Shown here: positions 11,250-23,562 of the stretch, one piece after another | How the letters are laid out: every line of letters begins with the position of its first letter | How positions within the stretch are numbered: position 1 is the stretch's first letter | NCBI RefSeq assembly: GCF_023159225.1 | Contig: NC_063168.1 | Span: 54,291,398 to 54,355,397 of the forward strand | Reading direction: 5' to 3' | Source of the DNA: Perognathus longimembris pacificus | Lineage: Eukaryota; Chordata; Mammalia; Rodentia; Heteromyidae | Length of the DNA: 64,000 bases | The notes under the pieces: model-generated | The model's input: only the letters and a program-made list of their open reading frames with translations | Told to the model about the DNA's origin: nothing | Database searches by the model: none | Position numbers and translations under genes: made by a program

Positions 11250-13660
11250 TCCAACTCGAGCTGGGAATAGACTTTGTAAAAGATATTATGTAATGGAGTC
11301 TCAGGGAGCCCGAGACGTCTCCAGCGAGGCTGCTGGAGAATTAATTAAGTGCTTTAAATGGTCTCGGTAAATATTCCGAGGGGGGCGGTGGGATGGGTTG
11401 GAGGGGGGGAGAGGACTGTTGGGGGACGACTGTGGCATGAGTCGCATTTGAACTATAGACTGTGTGGCTCTGCTCCCTATGCCGGCCGGGGTGCTGTGTT
11501 ATAGGAAGGGGTGACTGCAAAGTAACACAGCCGAACCTTTCTCCCTGGAGGCCCAATACAGTTCACTACGCGTCTTCTTGTGAGGCCAGCCCGGTAGATC
11601 TGGTGCCTTCATGTTCTCTGACTGTTTTGGTTTTCAAGCTCACTGCAAACTGGTGGGCTTCCCTTTAAAATAATAATAATAATGTGAATGTACTAATAAA
11701 GATGATCATGGTGAATGATGAATCAAGTGAGGAAATTCATGTGGAGATTTGTTTTCATCTGTGGCTTTCAGCCAAGGCCCTCCCAGTGATCAGGTAGGAA
11801 GAACAAGGATGGTTTGGGTAGTGGGCCACCATTCACAAGAGGATAAGTAGAGCTAATGAATTGACAAAGTGACTTGGATCCACATGGGGGGTGGGGGGAA
11901 GTCGGATCCTTTGGCATCTGTGAAGTGGGCTTGACTGTCCACCCTCTCACCTCTGTTTGGATGCAGGAAGGCAGCAAGCAACCAAGTGGATCCTAAAAGT
12001 CATGACTAATGGACTAGAAGTTAATAGCAGCAGTGTAAGGAGAGAGGAAACAAAGATACCTTTGAAATCTGTTTGTGGAACAAATTTGTATTTGTGATGC
12101 ATATTTTCATGTAACCATGCTAATCTTCAACCCAAAAGCCACAGTTACCCATGGAATATTACCCCATCACTGGCATCAGAAAATTATAAACATACCTCCC
12201 ATCCTATGTTATTGTCTTGAAGAAAGAGACCATTAATTATGTTATCATTGATTATGAGAGGATAGGAGGAAAGCTGTTCAATATTGAAAAGGGTGAGGGA
12301 GTATACCACTTTCTATGGATGAGGCTCCAAGAGTTACTGGGAGGACTAACTTACAGGAGTGATATGGAGAGTTTCTGCAGTGGCTTGAAAGGTCAGATCA
12401 GATGACTTCCACAAGACCTCACACTCTCATTCTCTAATATCAATTGATAAAATCATTTAAAACGTAGTAGGTTTTCTAGTAGCAAGGGTAAATAATAAAA
12501 CAGACTACTGTGCTAAATATGATGGTTTCTTGTAACCAAACAAGGCTCCAACACTTTACTATGCAATCTGCCAACAAGCTGTCATCATTGTCCTGTGTTA
12601 GAAGGCCCTTTCCACTTTTGCAGAAGAAATTATATTTCTGTTCAAATACAAGTATAAAGACACTATTAAAATGTAGCCGATAACATGATAGGCTCAGGAA
12701 AAGCCAAGGGTAAGTGATGGAATTAAAAGAGAAATCACAAAGGCCACTGTAGATTTTTTTCTTTTTTAGGCCGGAATAATCCTTGTCCAAGTCTTGCCTT
12801 CGTTGTGTGTGATTTTTCGTGTTTGAAGGCAATATGTGAAGAATTAAGGAGTGCTGCCAATTTGAGCATGGGCAAGGGACAATACGGAGGTCACGATTCA
12901 TCATTCCCAGGATTCCAAAGACACACCTGGAGAGTGATAGATACAAGGCTTTGATAAGATACAAGTCAGACTTAGGAGGAGCTAGAAAGATTTTCAGACT
13001 AAAATGAATGTAGCCACTTAGAAGAATCAAGTTAGGTGTGTTTTGTGGCTATTTACCATAAAAATGAATAGTCACAGAAGTAAACAAGATTTCCTGAAGC
13101 CAGTAACTAGTGGCAAGTGAGAAACCTGTATGCGAGCTAGGAGGTTAAGCTTTTTCCTCTGGGGTCCAGCAGAGACTATCAGGTAATCAGAAGCCCAGAC
13201 AGTGACGTTAGGCTCCAACTCAAACAAGATTCCCTCATCTTCTGAGATCAGACTGAGAGTACAGAAAAACGTAGGGTAAACCCAGGCTGATAAAAGGAAG
13301 GAAGTAAACTGGGCCATTAAGGCACATTTAATTCTCACTCTGCACTTGCTCTTCTCCCTGCCCGAATCCCCATTCCATTGATTAAACCACATCATACATT
13401 CCCTTTCTTTAAGTCCATGCTCAGATGTCACCTAATAGGTTTTTCTTGAGCTTACACATAAAAGTAGCAAGTACTACTTCAAAGCACCCAATCCATCTGA
13501 ATCTGCTTTTTTCCTACCCATAATTTTCTCCACCTGACACAAGAGTTAATATTTATTTGTTCATCATCTACCTGCTCATTTTAAGCAAGAGTTTTGCTTG
13601 TTATAAGTCTTTGGATATTCGCTATGGTGTCTGAGTAACTACTGAATGTAAAAAAAAAAA
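11250..13660. other. CRIM1 upstream flank, no gene seen
   Basis: The region is AT-rich single-copy DNA beyond the CpG island. The longest frame outside GC-rich or repeat DNA in the window is here (12476-13030, minus, 184 residues); it lacks a recognisable domain, signal or composition bias. No clear repeats apart from short poly(A) at 13651-13664. Confidence 0.6.
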
Positions 13661-13671
13661 AAAATAAGTGG

Positions 13672-13860
13672 ACCAGGAAGCCAACCATGGTAGCATATTC
13701 CTGCTACTCAGAAGGCAGAGAAAGGACCACAGTCTGAGGCCAGCCCTGGGCCAAAGCCCAAGGTCTTACCTGAAAACTAAAAGCAAAAAGGGCTTAAGGC
13801 ATAGCTCAACTGGTAGACAAGCTTGAGGCTTTAAGTTCAATTCCCAGCAACCCTCCTCCC
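13672..13860 (+). mobile_element. Old B1-like/tRNA-like dimeric SINE
   Basis: The left part resembles a 7SL-derived head (CATGGTAGCATATTCCTGCT, then GAGGCCAGCCCTGGG). The right part resembles a tRNA-derived unit (AGCTCAACTGGTAGA and a GTTCAATTCCC B-box). It is degraded compared with other copies in the window. Confidence 0.6.
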
Positions 13861-15829
13861 CACAACAACGAAAAGACTGGGAAGGGTTACATGGACCCTG
13901 AAAGGCATGTGCAAATATCAGAATTTGAGCCATACAAGGAATATGATTTCATGCTTCTGTCTGGGAAGACTTCTCGAACTTGTTCCCTTATCTGTTCTAC
14001 AACATTTTGAAAATACTTTTGCTTGTCACATTTATCATTTGTTTTCATAAATAGTTCTTTAAGTAGCTCTAGACCCCGTTAAATGTCAGCTCATTGGAGG
14101 ACACAGGATTTAGAATGCATGCCTACATGAATGTGTTGCAAAGGAGCAAGAGGAGTTACAGACAAAAGGTCATTTGAATATTTTGTCTAACCCCGTAAAA
14201 CAGGCACTTGAAAAGGATGGTTAGGGCAGGAAGGTGTCTTCCAAACTGGGGGGAAAAAATAAATAAGGAAAGGAGATTAGAATATCCTCCTGATAGAGGT
14301 CTAGAGAAAGAGGCATTCTGCCCTCTATTGGTCACTGGGCAGGTTGGATGGGAGGGGATGGACAAATTGTTGAAAAGTTCTGAAAATCAAAGCACCCAGT
14401 TGGAGGCCTTGTATAAAGTGAAAATGACAGCACCAAATGCCAGTATTAAAGGTTTCTTTCTGATACAATGTTTACCCCAGCCTGCCCACTGGAGTCCTAT
14501 TCACTGGGATGTGTATGCAATTTGTGTTTTCCTGAAGTGAAAAGAAAAATGTGTAAGTTGCCTTCTGAGTTGGATATATATGTTATCAGAATTAAGTTAT
14601 ACAGGAGAAAAAGCCTCATAAAATACATTGCATATATATTCATCACACACACACACACACACACAAACATGCACAAAGAAACGAGAATAACTGGCCCCTT
14701 CCTTCATCTTTCTTATCCTCAGAGCTGTAGGAATCATCTACATACAAGTTCTAACTGAAAGACTCAGGCTACTTCAATGATGTAGGCAGACCTGTGGTGG
14801 GGAGGTCAATCATTTTACTTTTGTCTCCCGGGCTTGTTCTTGGACTATGTTATTGTCAGCTAACTCGTATTTGTTAAAGGAATTCTTGTCCTCATTCTAA
14901 TAGTCTCCAGAAGCTGCTCCAAAGACACAAACAAGATCTATGCACATTACACAGTTTCTCCATAAAGTTCAACTTTAAGGCCTCCCACCCCCACCTCTTA
15001 CTCCCTCCCCCACCCCTGCCATGTTTAAGTAAATATCCATTCTGAATCTGTTTTCCCCTCTGTAAACTGGAGACAAGAATCCCAACCTGACATATGAATA
15101 ATATGCCATTCTCCTACTATAATTTTTTAAGTCCTAGTTATTGAATGTCTCCTCACATTTATTTGTACTTGCATAGGAATCACTGCTAGTTGATATATAG
15201 CACCCATTGCTATTTGACATCTGTCTGATCAGGAACTTCCTTTCTTTTTTCATCTTAAGATTTTCTGTTGGTTCTACATTAGCAGTCTGTCAAATCTTGG
15301 GATTTTAGCCTTTGTAATATTTTCTGATTCTTATTTGAATCTCAGAATTATTTTAAAGGGCATTAATGAGTGATGATGGAAATAATAAATGGTAAGTTAA
15401 CATTTTTACAAGTCAGCATACTAAACTCATCATATGGGTTACTGTAATTAAGAGAATACCTGTGTCAGTACAAAGTCTTATATTATTTCCAAGGTCTTCT
15501 ATTGTTTTCATTTCAAAGTTGAGGAATCTGAAGCATAGAAGTCTGTGCATATGAATGTAAGGTTTCAAACTCAGTCCTGCTCTATGATAGGAACCTGTTG
15601 GAACAGCAAGTTGAGCCATGGTGAGTTGCTTTCTTTTTACTGTTATTGTTTTATTAGTGATACTTATGTAAAATTGCTAACATTATAACAATAGTTTACT
15701 TTCTTTGGTTGCTTGCATATAATAGTTAAAATGGTGATAAATATTTTTAAAAAATGAGAATAGGTTTATTATTTTCCTAATTACTGAATAAAGAAAATTT
15801 CTATGGTGTTTGTTAATGTTCATATTTGC
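13861..15829. other. Intergenic DNA, no gene seen
   Basis: This is AT-rich single-copy DNA with a CA repeat and a possible MIR-like piece near 15480-15600. Open frames are short and unremarkable. Confidence 0.55.
14645..14665. repeat. (CA)n microsatellite
   Basis: About ten CA units. Confidence 0.9.
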
Positions 15830-15965
15830 TAGTTACCTTAGTTATTATCTCTACTTAATCCTCCCTGTAAACAAATGAAGTAGGTATTAGAATTACTTGC
15901 ATTTTACGGGGCAGGGTGCTGAGGCACAGAAAGGTTAAATAATATACCCAATGTCACACCTCTTT
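15830..15965 (-). mobile_element. MIR-like fragment
   Basis: It contains a reversed MIR core: TTAATCCTCCCTGTAAAC, GTAGGTATTAGAATTA, CATTTTACGGGGCAGG, GAGGCACAGAAAGGTTAAAT and AATGTCACACC, in the expected order. Confidence 0.75.
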
Positions 15966-15983
15966 AAGAGGAAAGATTAGGGG

Positions 15984-16229
15984 TTAGGCACCAGTGTAAT
16001 CCCAGCTACTCAGGAGGCTGAGATCTGAAGATCATGATTCAAAGCCAACCCTGGGTAGGAAAGTCCACGAGACTCTTATCTCCAATTAACCACCAGAAAA
16101 CCGGAAGTGGTGCTGTGGGTGAAAATGTTAGAATGCTAGCCTCGAGTGAAAAAAGCATAGTGACAGCATCCAGGTCTGAGTTCGAGTCCACAAACAATCA
16201 TCCTCCCCCCCCCCCCCCGCAAAAAAAAA
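15984..16229 (+). mobile_element. B1-like + Geo-type dimeric SINE
   Basis: The left half has GTAATCCCAGCTACTCAGGA and GGCTGAGATCTGAAGATCAT, a 7SL-type head. A linker reads CTTATCTCCAATTAACCACC. The right half carries GAAGTGGTGCTGTGGGTG and a GAGTTCGAGTCC B-box, and the tail is a C run followed by A-rich sequence. Confidence 0.85.
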
Positions 16230-16410
16230 GTGAAAAAGAGGAAAAAATTAGCATTCATGCCCAAGGAGTATAGCTATAGAATCCATCTTATTCAGTACTA
16301 CTAACTAATAAATGCTCCTTAGAAGTATTGTACATGGTTACTGGGGGAAAAAAATAAGAACATACATCCAAAGATTGTATGACAATGGAAGAAAGAAGAC
16401 AAATAACAAA

Positions 16411-16540
16411 GGAAGGAAGGAAGGAAGGAAGGAAGGAAGGAAGGAAGGAAGGAAGGAAGGAAGGAAGGAAGGAAGGAAGGGAAGAAGGGAGGGAGGGAGG
16501 GAGGGAGGGAAGGAGGGAGAGAAGGAGGTAAGGAGGGAGA
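16411..16540. repeat. (GGAA)n/(GGGA)n microsatellite
   Basis: About 17 GGAA units pass into GGGA units, then imperfect GGAG. The array is open in two frames and so mimics Lys/Arg/Glu/Gly or Phe/Leu/Pro/Ser repeat proteins, which are not real genes. GGAA arrays of this kind can bind ETS factors. Confidence 0.95.
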
Positions 16541-17100
16541 GAAACACCACCCCTGTAATTTGATCACTGAGACATAACCACTGATAATACTTGTTAGACA
16601 TCTTTAACAACCCATTTCCCCCTTTAAAGTATAAAATATAAAATGAGATTTACATCTTTTTTCGGAATTGCTTTTTCACCATTATGGAAGTAGTTCATAA
16701 TTAGCTTCATGAATTATAATCAAACTTTTGAATTAATAAGTACATCCTTTTCTGCTAAATAACATCTCTTGGATATGTATATCACATTATGTTAAACTAA
16801 TGCCATACTAACATATCTTTTTTGTTTTACATTTTCAGTGTCATAAAGCTGTGACGTATTTCCACATGCTTTGCCAGGTCAAATGTGCCGATCTTAATCT
16901 GGAAAACTATGTGTTGTGTTTTTTCAAGAGAAAGTATATATACTCAATTGGATTTTTGTACTAAGAAGGAATGCTTTTCATAAAGCTAAACTATTAAAAC
17001 TGGACAAATTATTGAGACAGCCTTCTCCCAAAGATGAAGCTATTTGAAGAGACAGAGATCTACAATTCTTATGGGTAGCCAGCAAAAAACAAGAGTAGGA

Positions 17101-17250
17101 GTCAGGTTATATGGCCTACGTTTGTAATCCCGGATTTCACACGGCAAGAAGGATCACAAATTTGAGGCTAGGATGAGGTATATAGCAAAATCAATGAGAG
17201 AATGAATGAGTGAATGAATGAATGAATGAAAATAAAACAATAAATAGAAG
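17101..17250 (+). mobile_element. Diverged B1-like monomer with (AATG)n tail
   Basis: GGCCTACGTTTGTAATCCCG, AAGGATCACAAATTTGAGGC and a tail of AATG repeats follow the B1 order. The match is weak. Confidence 0.45.
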
Positions 17251-19089
17251 AGAAAAAGCAAGTGTAAGAAAATTGAGAGGACCTAGCCACATAATACAAA
17301 GAGGAGAATGAATTTCCCCTTGCAACATGCCATCTACTTCTGACTTCTCTACTCATCTCCTTTTCTATTGCATAATCTCAACAATTGGATGATTCATAGA
17401 TCCAAATTGCCATTCTTCCTCAAATTTATATGGTATCTACGTTAAGAAATATGATCAAGTCCCAGTCTTCAACCATCCTTCTAATGCTTGTTTTGGAATC
17501 TCTTGGCATCTTTTGGTATCTTGGTATCTTAATGAAGTTAGCCTCACATATGAGGCTTATTGTCATAGGTGACTATCGAGTTACAACACAAGTGAACTAT
17601 CTTCTGCATTCATCAGAAGTAGTTCTAGTTTGCTTCTTATAATTGCTATCAAATTCATCCTTAAAGGAAGATTTGCAATATTGACAGTGTTGAAAGAGCC
17701 AAAACATGTCCTAGAGAAAATATCCAAAGTTGGAAAACAAAGAAAGTGGGCATTGGTAGATACCACTCTCTTTTAATAGAAACTTGGGGTTGATAATACT
17801 CCTTAGAATACTGATGTTCTATTCATAGTCTCTCTATCTCACAACTGCTTTGCCATTGAATGAGGATTCATGACCAGTTTTCAGGTAGGAAATTCCCATA
17901 CATACAACCTCACTGAATCTCAATGGAGTCTAATTAGAATGAGAAATAAATCCTTACTAAGACAAGTCACTGATATTTGGGGGCTTATTTGTTACCATAG
18001 TCAGTTTATCCTAAAATAATGTTTTAGCTTAAATAAAAATACATTAACTGTTTATTTGGACCTTGTCTTTTTTGTTCTTGTATGTTTTCAGACAAAATGC
18101 CATTTTGACATGCACTCCTAAATTGTATTTGTTTGTTGCTATAACAATAATAATCTAAAGTTGCTTAGGTTACCAATCCCCATCTTGAAAATATTTTCAG
18201 TATTATAACATTCTAAGAAAATTTTTAGCAGTTTATTAGTACAGATAAGTGAAAACAATAAGTAATATGAAAAATTTCCACTTAAGTGTGAGGATAGCTG
18301 TTTGTTTTATGATATGCAGCAAATTTTATTCCCTAAGTGTCTACATTATCAGACTGCCTCTTCCAATCCTTCATTGGGGGAAAATAAGACCCTAGTGCTT
18401 AAAGGAGAGAAAGGCCCTCCAAACCCTCATTTTTCCCCCTCCCCAGTCTTTCAGAATCTATTGCTTCCTCTTCAAACTTCCTTTGTAATACCGACACGTG
18501 TTTTCCTCTTTGACACTTTTCCTACCAGTATTATGTTTCACTGAACCATGATCTTAAGATTTATTATGAACTCTACATAGTATCTCCTTTTATTGATTGT
18601 TTGAAGACAAAAAATATCTTACTATAGTGATGCTGGGTTCCAAGATCTTCTCATAATCTTTATCATTAAGTATCCTGGATAGATTAATGTGTCTTGGTCA
18701 TCTTATAGAGTTATATCTATTGTACTCCACCAGCTTTTCCAGGCTCAAACTGAAGTTCATAAACTACAACAAGATCATTAACCAAAAGCTAGCTGCCAAT
18801 GTACTGTGACTATATGAATTACTGGTAGCCTGAGATTGGCAAGAACAAGTGGAATACTGAGCTCATTAGCATGAAATTGTATAGAGAAACAATATAGGAA
18901 ATGGATTCCAAAAATCTTTCCATCATGAGGTGATTATTGCCAAAGATCATGTCATGTTTCCCATTTAGAGTTTGCCAAGGAGATTAACTAATCAACAATG
19001 CCAATCCAGGTGTTTGAAGAGGAAAACTATTCTTTTTTATTCACTTGACAAACAATTGACCAACTGAATGTCCTCAATGATGATGAGCT

Positions 19090-19260
19090 ATGGGTCATAA
19101 AATGCTCTAATGGAAAGAACATGATCTTGGGCATCAGATCAACCTGAGATCAAATTCTGACTGTATTTGCTAATGTCTGCGTGAGCTTGAATAAGGTATG
19201 CAATCTGAGTTTCATTTTACTTATCAGTCACTTAGGAAATTAGCAGCTATAAGATTCTGT
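19090..19260 (+). mobile_element. MIR-like fragment
   Basis: The order TCTTGGGCATCAGATCAACC, GTGAGCTTGAATAAGG, CTGAGTTTCATTTTACTTAT resembles a sense MIR. Diverged. Confidence 0.5.
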
Positions 19261-19451
19261 GTGTATAGTAGATATTCAATAAGTCTTTGTTTTAATTTTA
19301 TTGTCAAGGTGATGCACAGAGGGGTTACAGCTACATATGTAAGGTAGTGAATACATTTCTTGTCATATTTGTTATCCCCTTCCTCATTTGTATTCAATAA
19401 GTCTTAATGATAGCATTTTTTATTTTGTTCTGATTCTTCAACCTTTTCTCT

Positions 19452-19621
19452 TAAGGCTGACTCTCTACCACTTGAACCATACTTATATGGCCTACATTTT
19501 TTTTGTTTAATTGAAGATAAGAGCCTTTTGGATCTATCTATGTGGACTGGCTGAATTGTGATCCTCAGATCTCAGTTTCCTGAGTAGCTGGGATTACATA
19601 TATGAGCCACTGGCACCAGGC
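19452..19621 (-). mobile_element. B1-like + Geo-type SINE, truncated
   Basis: The reverse complement of the family is visible: CTCTACCACTTGAACCATAC, a degraded linker, GATCCTCAGATCTCAGTTTC, CTGAGTAGCTGGGATTACAT and GAGCCACTGGCACCAGG. The tail end of the right monomer is missing. Confidence 0.8.
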
Positions 19622-20559
19622 AATGATGGCACTTTTTGGTGAACGTTTTTTTTTAAGCTGTAACAGAACTAGATATTTAATGAATGTTTGCTATATTAAA
19701 AGCTTGATAGTAGAGGGTCTAGTCTATGGTTGTAGAATTTAGGCTTGTGTGAGGATCAACAAGAACTCCATCTTACAGTCAGTTAGCTCCTAGCAGTCTG
19801 TGCTTTCTCCTGAAATTGACACTTTCCCTGCCTGTCCTCTCACTTTGAATGTAGGAGTTCCAATAGGGAAAATTGAGACTTTGAAGCCAGAAAGTTTGAA
19901 TGCTGCTGTCTTTATTGCTACTCTGATTGCTAACGTAAAGGGCACTTTCCTTGTGCTTGAAGGCGCCTCAGCCTAGAACAAGCAACTGATAAGTCAATAA
20001 TTTCAACATAGGGCATGAAAAGTTTATCAAATGAAGTCTAGAAAATTGAAGGGAGTCTCAAAAAACTTGTTTCATCAATCTAGGTGATTGGATCTTGAAG
20101 GAAATCTTGTCACTTAACATATGAGGTGGAGCAAGGTGGAGGAGGGGGAGATTTTCTAAGCAAAGAGAATAGTGAAGTGCCTGCAATCAGGCTTGGAGCA
20201 TAGTAGGTACTTTGTAAGTAAGAAGGAAGGAAGAGAGCACCTGTGACTTTGCAATAGAAGAAAACGTTAACTTGGAGGCTACTGGGTACTCAGTAGAAAG
20301 TGTTATGAGACAAGGATACTTTGGTTGGGCTGGATAGTGAAGTTCAAAATTTCTGCTATGTGGGAATTTTTGGAGCTTTTAGAGACAACCTTATTAGACT
20401 GTTAGAATGATACATATATCAATCATTCCAAGACACAATTTGAAATTATTCTAACAACTCTGAAAATAATGAATGACATGTCACAGTTTCTCTGATAGTT
20501 GTTCAGTTGCTGTCTCTGTGGTTTACAGTGCATACTGTATTTTATTTCAATTTATATTT

Positions 20560-20755
20560 TTAAATTTTAGGCAGAAATAATTAAAATCATAAATATTATA
20601 TAAATACCTATATACAAGAAAATCCCATACTATAGTGAAAACTCTGTGACACAGAAATATATATATATATATACATTATATATATTAAAAGCTATGTTAT
20701 GGTGAAGCTGTAGTATGTGAACTGCTATATAGTGAGGGATGACTATACAAAAATA
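20560..20755. mobile_element. Possible Tigger-like DNA transposon remnant with (AT)n
   Basis: AAAATCCCATACTATAGTGA and GCTATATAGTGAGGGATGAC resemble the ends of small TcMar-Tigger non-autonomous elements, with an (AT)n run (20655-20673) between them. Weak similarity by eye. Confidence 0.3.
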
Positions 20756-21284
20756 GTGTTGTTGTTTATGAATGATGTCATCTTACACTTAGTGAAAAAT
20801 TGAAATTAGGACAGAGTAACAGAGGGACAATGAAGGATACCATAGCATAACTCTGATGTAGTGCGCTGTGGTGCAAAAGAAAATGTGCCACAGCAGACTC
20901 TGAATTTGCAAATTAGGCTAGGAGTTCCTGAGTATAATGGGTTAAATATGCCTTCTGGCTTTCTACTTCATTATTTGTTTTGCTGCAATGTTAGGAACTT
21001 CCCTAAAAATGATGGTAGTTTTCCCTTAGAACCATATTTTCTCAGTTGAGTAATTTACATATAAATAGTAATATCTAATATCTATTAAGATCAACATTTT
21101 TTTGAGGGAGTATAAGCCATTTGTACTTTTGTTTGGTGGTACCACAATTAGCTAGGCATCTCTACCACTTGATCATTGGACAATTGATCACTGCCCACAC
21201 ATTAGTTTTTAAATATTTTAAGAATTAATTAAATATTTTAATGTTTACAATGCTGCCTAGTAACCGTTAGTGGAGCACATGGAG

Positions 21285-21470
21285 TTGAATATATGGTTAA
21301 ATGTTTTGGATATCTTATCTTTTCTAATCCTTACGACAATCTTATTGTAAGTTATGACCAGACATATTTTTTACAGAAAAGGAACTGAGGCTCAGAGAAA
21401 TTACAAAAAGAATCCAAATGACATAGGCCATGTATATGAGCCAGAATTCAGGTCCAGGTCTTGTTATCTT
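21285..21470 (-). mobile_element. MIR-like fragment
   Basis: TCTAATCCTTACGACAATCT, TTTTTTACAGAAAAGGAACT and GAGGCTCAGAGAAATTAC follow the reversed MIR core in order. Confidence 0.75.
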
Positions 21471-22009
21471 TATGCCTCGACACTATTGTGCTTTCTATCC
21501 AGGATCAACTGATTGTATTCTGAGTCTGATCAGTTCATCTCATTCCATATGAGAAGGTCTTTGCTAGGTTGTAGGGTGCTTGCATGCCCTTCCTGATGAA
21601 TAGGGTAGTATTTATTTACCCAGTCAGAAGCTCAAGTTCAGCTTAGTCTTACTGAGCAATTGGGCTCCCCAAACTTTCCTTTTCCATTAGTTTTTTTCAT
21701 GTTTTGCTCTTCATCTAACTAAATCTTATCAGACCTCTGTGAAGAGTTGAACATTTTTAATCTCTCCTGGTTCCTTTCTATAATCTACCAAAGGATTAAA
21801 GACCAAAAGAAAAATCCATTCTGGTTTGCTTTTCATTCTGAGCTTTTCTTTTAAGTTTCTAACATTACATTTGAGGAGTCTAAGTGTAGTATTATAGCAA
21901 CTTATCCGAAAACAGGGTGATAAAATAATAAAAAAATACCTTAAAATAAACCTGGTAATCTATCTAGGTTTAAGCTGGTCATTGATATTTATTGAATATT
22001 TATTTATAT

Positions 22010-22150
22010 GATTCCCAATTCTGTTCTAAATCATTTATATGTATCTTACTTTCACAGCAACTCTATATGACAGGCATTACTATTGTCTTACAGATGAGGA
22101 AATTTAGGTTCAAAAAAGTTAAGTAATATATCTTAGTTAGATTATATGTT
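22010..22150 (-). mobile_element. MIR-like fragment
   Basis: TTTCACAGCAACTCTATATG, ACAGGCATTACTATTGTCTT, ACAGATGAGGAAATTTAGGT and AAGTTAAGTAATAT match the reversed MIR core. Confidence 0.75.
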
Positions 22151-22254
22151 ATCAATGGGAGCATGAGAATTTTATGATAGGCTGTCTGATTCAAGAGTAC
22201 AACACTTAATCAAACCTAAAGAAGTATAATATTTTATTTAAACAATGTATATCA

Positions 22255-22346
22255 AGGTTGGGTGAGTGGCTAAAGTGGTAGAGTGCTTGCATAGCAAGTG
22301 CAAGGTCCTGAGTTCAAACCTCAATTCTACTGCCAAAAAGCAAATA
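22255..22346 (+). mobile_element. ID-like tRNA-derived SINE monomer
   Basis: A single unit with an A-box like GGCTAAAGTGGTAGAGTGCT and a B-box like GAGTTCAAACCTC, ending in an A-rich tail. It stands alone, without a second monomer. Confidence 0.7.
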
Positions 22347-22485
22347 AATCTGATTAACAGATGGATATTGTTTTTTAAGATTTGTAACACCTTAGAGTGT
22401 TGATATTTCTCAAAATATTTTTGTGACTGACCTTCAGTTCAATCTTAAATATACAAGGAAATTTGGCTCATTAGAACCATAGCTT

Positions 22486-22720
22486 GGGGGCTGGGAATAT
22501 GGCCTAGTGGCAAGAGTGCTTGCCTCATATACATGAAGCCCTGGGTTTGATTCCCCACCACCACATACATAGAAAATGGCCAGAAGTGGCACTGTGGCTC
22601 AAGTGGTAGAGTGCTAGCCTTGAGCAAAAAGAAGCCAGGGACAGTGCTCAGGTCCTGAGTCCAAGGCCCAGGACTGGCCAAACAAACAAACAAACAAACA
22701 AACAAACAAACAAACAAAGA
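22486..22720 (+). mobile_element. IDL-Geo-type SINE with (CAAA)n tail
   Basis: The ID-like left half begins GGGGCTGGGAATATGGCCTA and has a GTTTGATTCCCC B-box. The right half runs from GGCCAGAAGTGGCACTGTGG to CCCAGGACTGGCC. The tail is about nine CAAA units. A 14-base TSD (TAGAACCATAGCTT) lies at 22472-22485 and 22721-22734, so the element is full length with intact ends. Confidence 0.95.
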
Positions 22721-22794
22721 TAGAACCATAGCTTGCTTTTTGATTAAAAAGCACCAAGCACCATTAATTTAGTTTATATAAAGATAGTTTTTTG

Positions 22795-23011
22795 GTCAAG
22801 TGCCAGTGGCTTACACCTGTAATCCTTGCTAACCAGGAGACTGAGATCTGAGGATTGAGGTTGAAGCTACCCCAGGAAGGAAAGTCCTCTAACCAACACT
22901 TACCTTCAAAAAGCTAGAAATGGAGCTGTGGTAGAGTGCTAGCCTTGAGCAAAAAAGCTCAGAGATGGCAACCAGGCCTTGAGTTCAAGCCCAAGAACCA
23001 TCTCACACATG

Positions 23012-23060
<49 letters not shown>
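22795..23060 (+). mobile_element. B1-like + Geo-type SINE with (CA)n tail
   Basis: The left half is GCCAGTGGCTTACACCTGTA to GAGATCTGAGGATTGAGG. The right half is AAATGGAGCTGTGGTAGAG to GAGTTCAAGCCCAAG. The tail has turned into a (CA)n run at 23014-23060. Confidence 0.9.
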
Positions 23061-23321
23061 CATGAGAAAACATCTTTCATCTATTAGTTTGCCAAAACAT
23101 TTATAAGATTAACAATGCCCAGATTGGTAAGGTAGGGCACAAGAAACACTTTCATGAATTATGGAGGAGTATGCTTTGGTAAATATTTTTCTGGAAACAA
23201 GCTTGACACTCTATGGCAAATAGTATCTGGATGTATACCTTAAAGCAGATAACTACAATTTGAAAGAGTTTATCCTAAGAGCTATATTTTATTGTAAAAG
23301 AATTGGTTATTCTAAGAATAG

Positions 23322-23562
23322 GTTGTTTTGGTGGCAGGTGGGGTGGGGCGAGGTCAGTGGTGGAGCTTGAACTCAGAGCCTGGGCCCTATCCCTGAGCTT
23401 TTTTGCTCAAAGCCAGCAGTCTAACACTTTGAGTTACAGCTTACATTCCTGTTGTCTGGTGGTAAATTGGAGATAAGAGTGTCAGGGACTTTATTGCCTG
23501 GACTAGCTTTGAACCGCTATCCTCACGTCTCAGCCTCCTGAGTAGCTAGCCATCAGTGTGGG
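23322..23562 (-). mobile_element. B1-like + Geo-type SINE
   Basis: A reversed copy: GGAGCTTGAACTCAGAGCCT, TGAGCTTTTTTGCTCAAAGC, GGTAAATTGGAGATAAGAGT and CAGCCTCCTGAGTAGCTAGC. A 10-base TSD (CTAAGAATAG) lies at 23312-23321 and 23563-23572. Confidence 0.9.

Larger units (their letters stand above)
16541..19450. other. Intergenic DNA, no gene seen
   Basis: AT-rich DNA. A possible diverged B1-like monomer lies at 17101-17250, ending in an (AATG)n tail, and a MIR-like piece lies near 19090-19260. The rest is single-copy with no frame of note. Confidence 0.5.

Noticed and set aside
10367..11254. A 295-codon frame on the minus strand upstream of CRIM1
   Set aside because: It lies in promoter DNA, is Gly/Arg/Ala/Pro rich, and overlaps other long frames on both strands. 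No family features.
16312..16610. Open frames of Lys/Glu/Gly/Arg or Pro/Ser/Phe/Leu repeats
   Set aside because: They are translations of the GGAA/GGGA microsatellite, open only because of its period. The same holds at 28498-28830, 30381-30770 and 36135-36458.
22255..22346. tRNA-like sequences with A- and B-boxes (also 30460 and 41215)
   Set aside because: They are ID-type SINE monomers with A-rich tails and no proper cloverleaf ends; not functional tRNA genes.
22682..22718. Regular short direct repeats, considered as a CRISPR-like array (also 16411-16540, 28536-28700 and 36248-36355)
   Set aside because: They are simple microsatellites with units of 2-4 bases and no spacers; the genome is mammalian.
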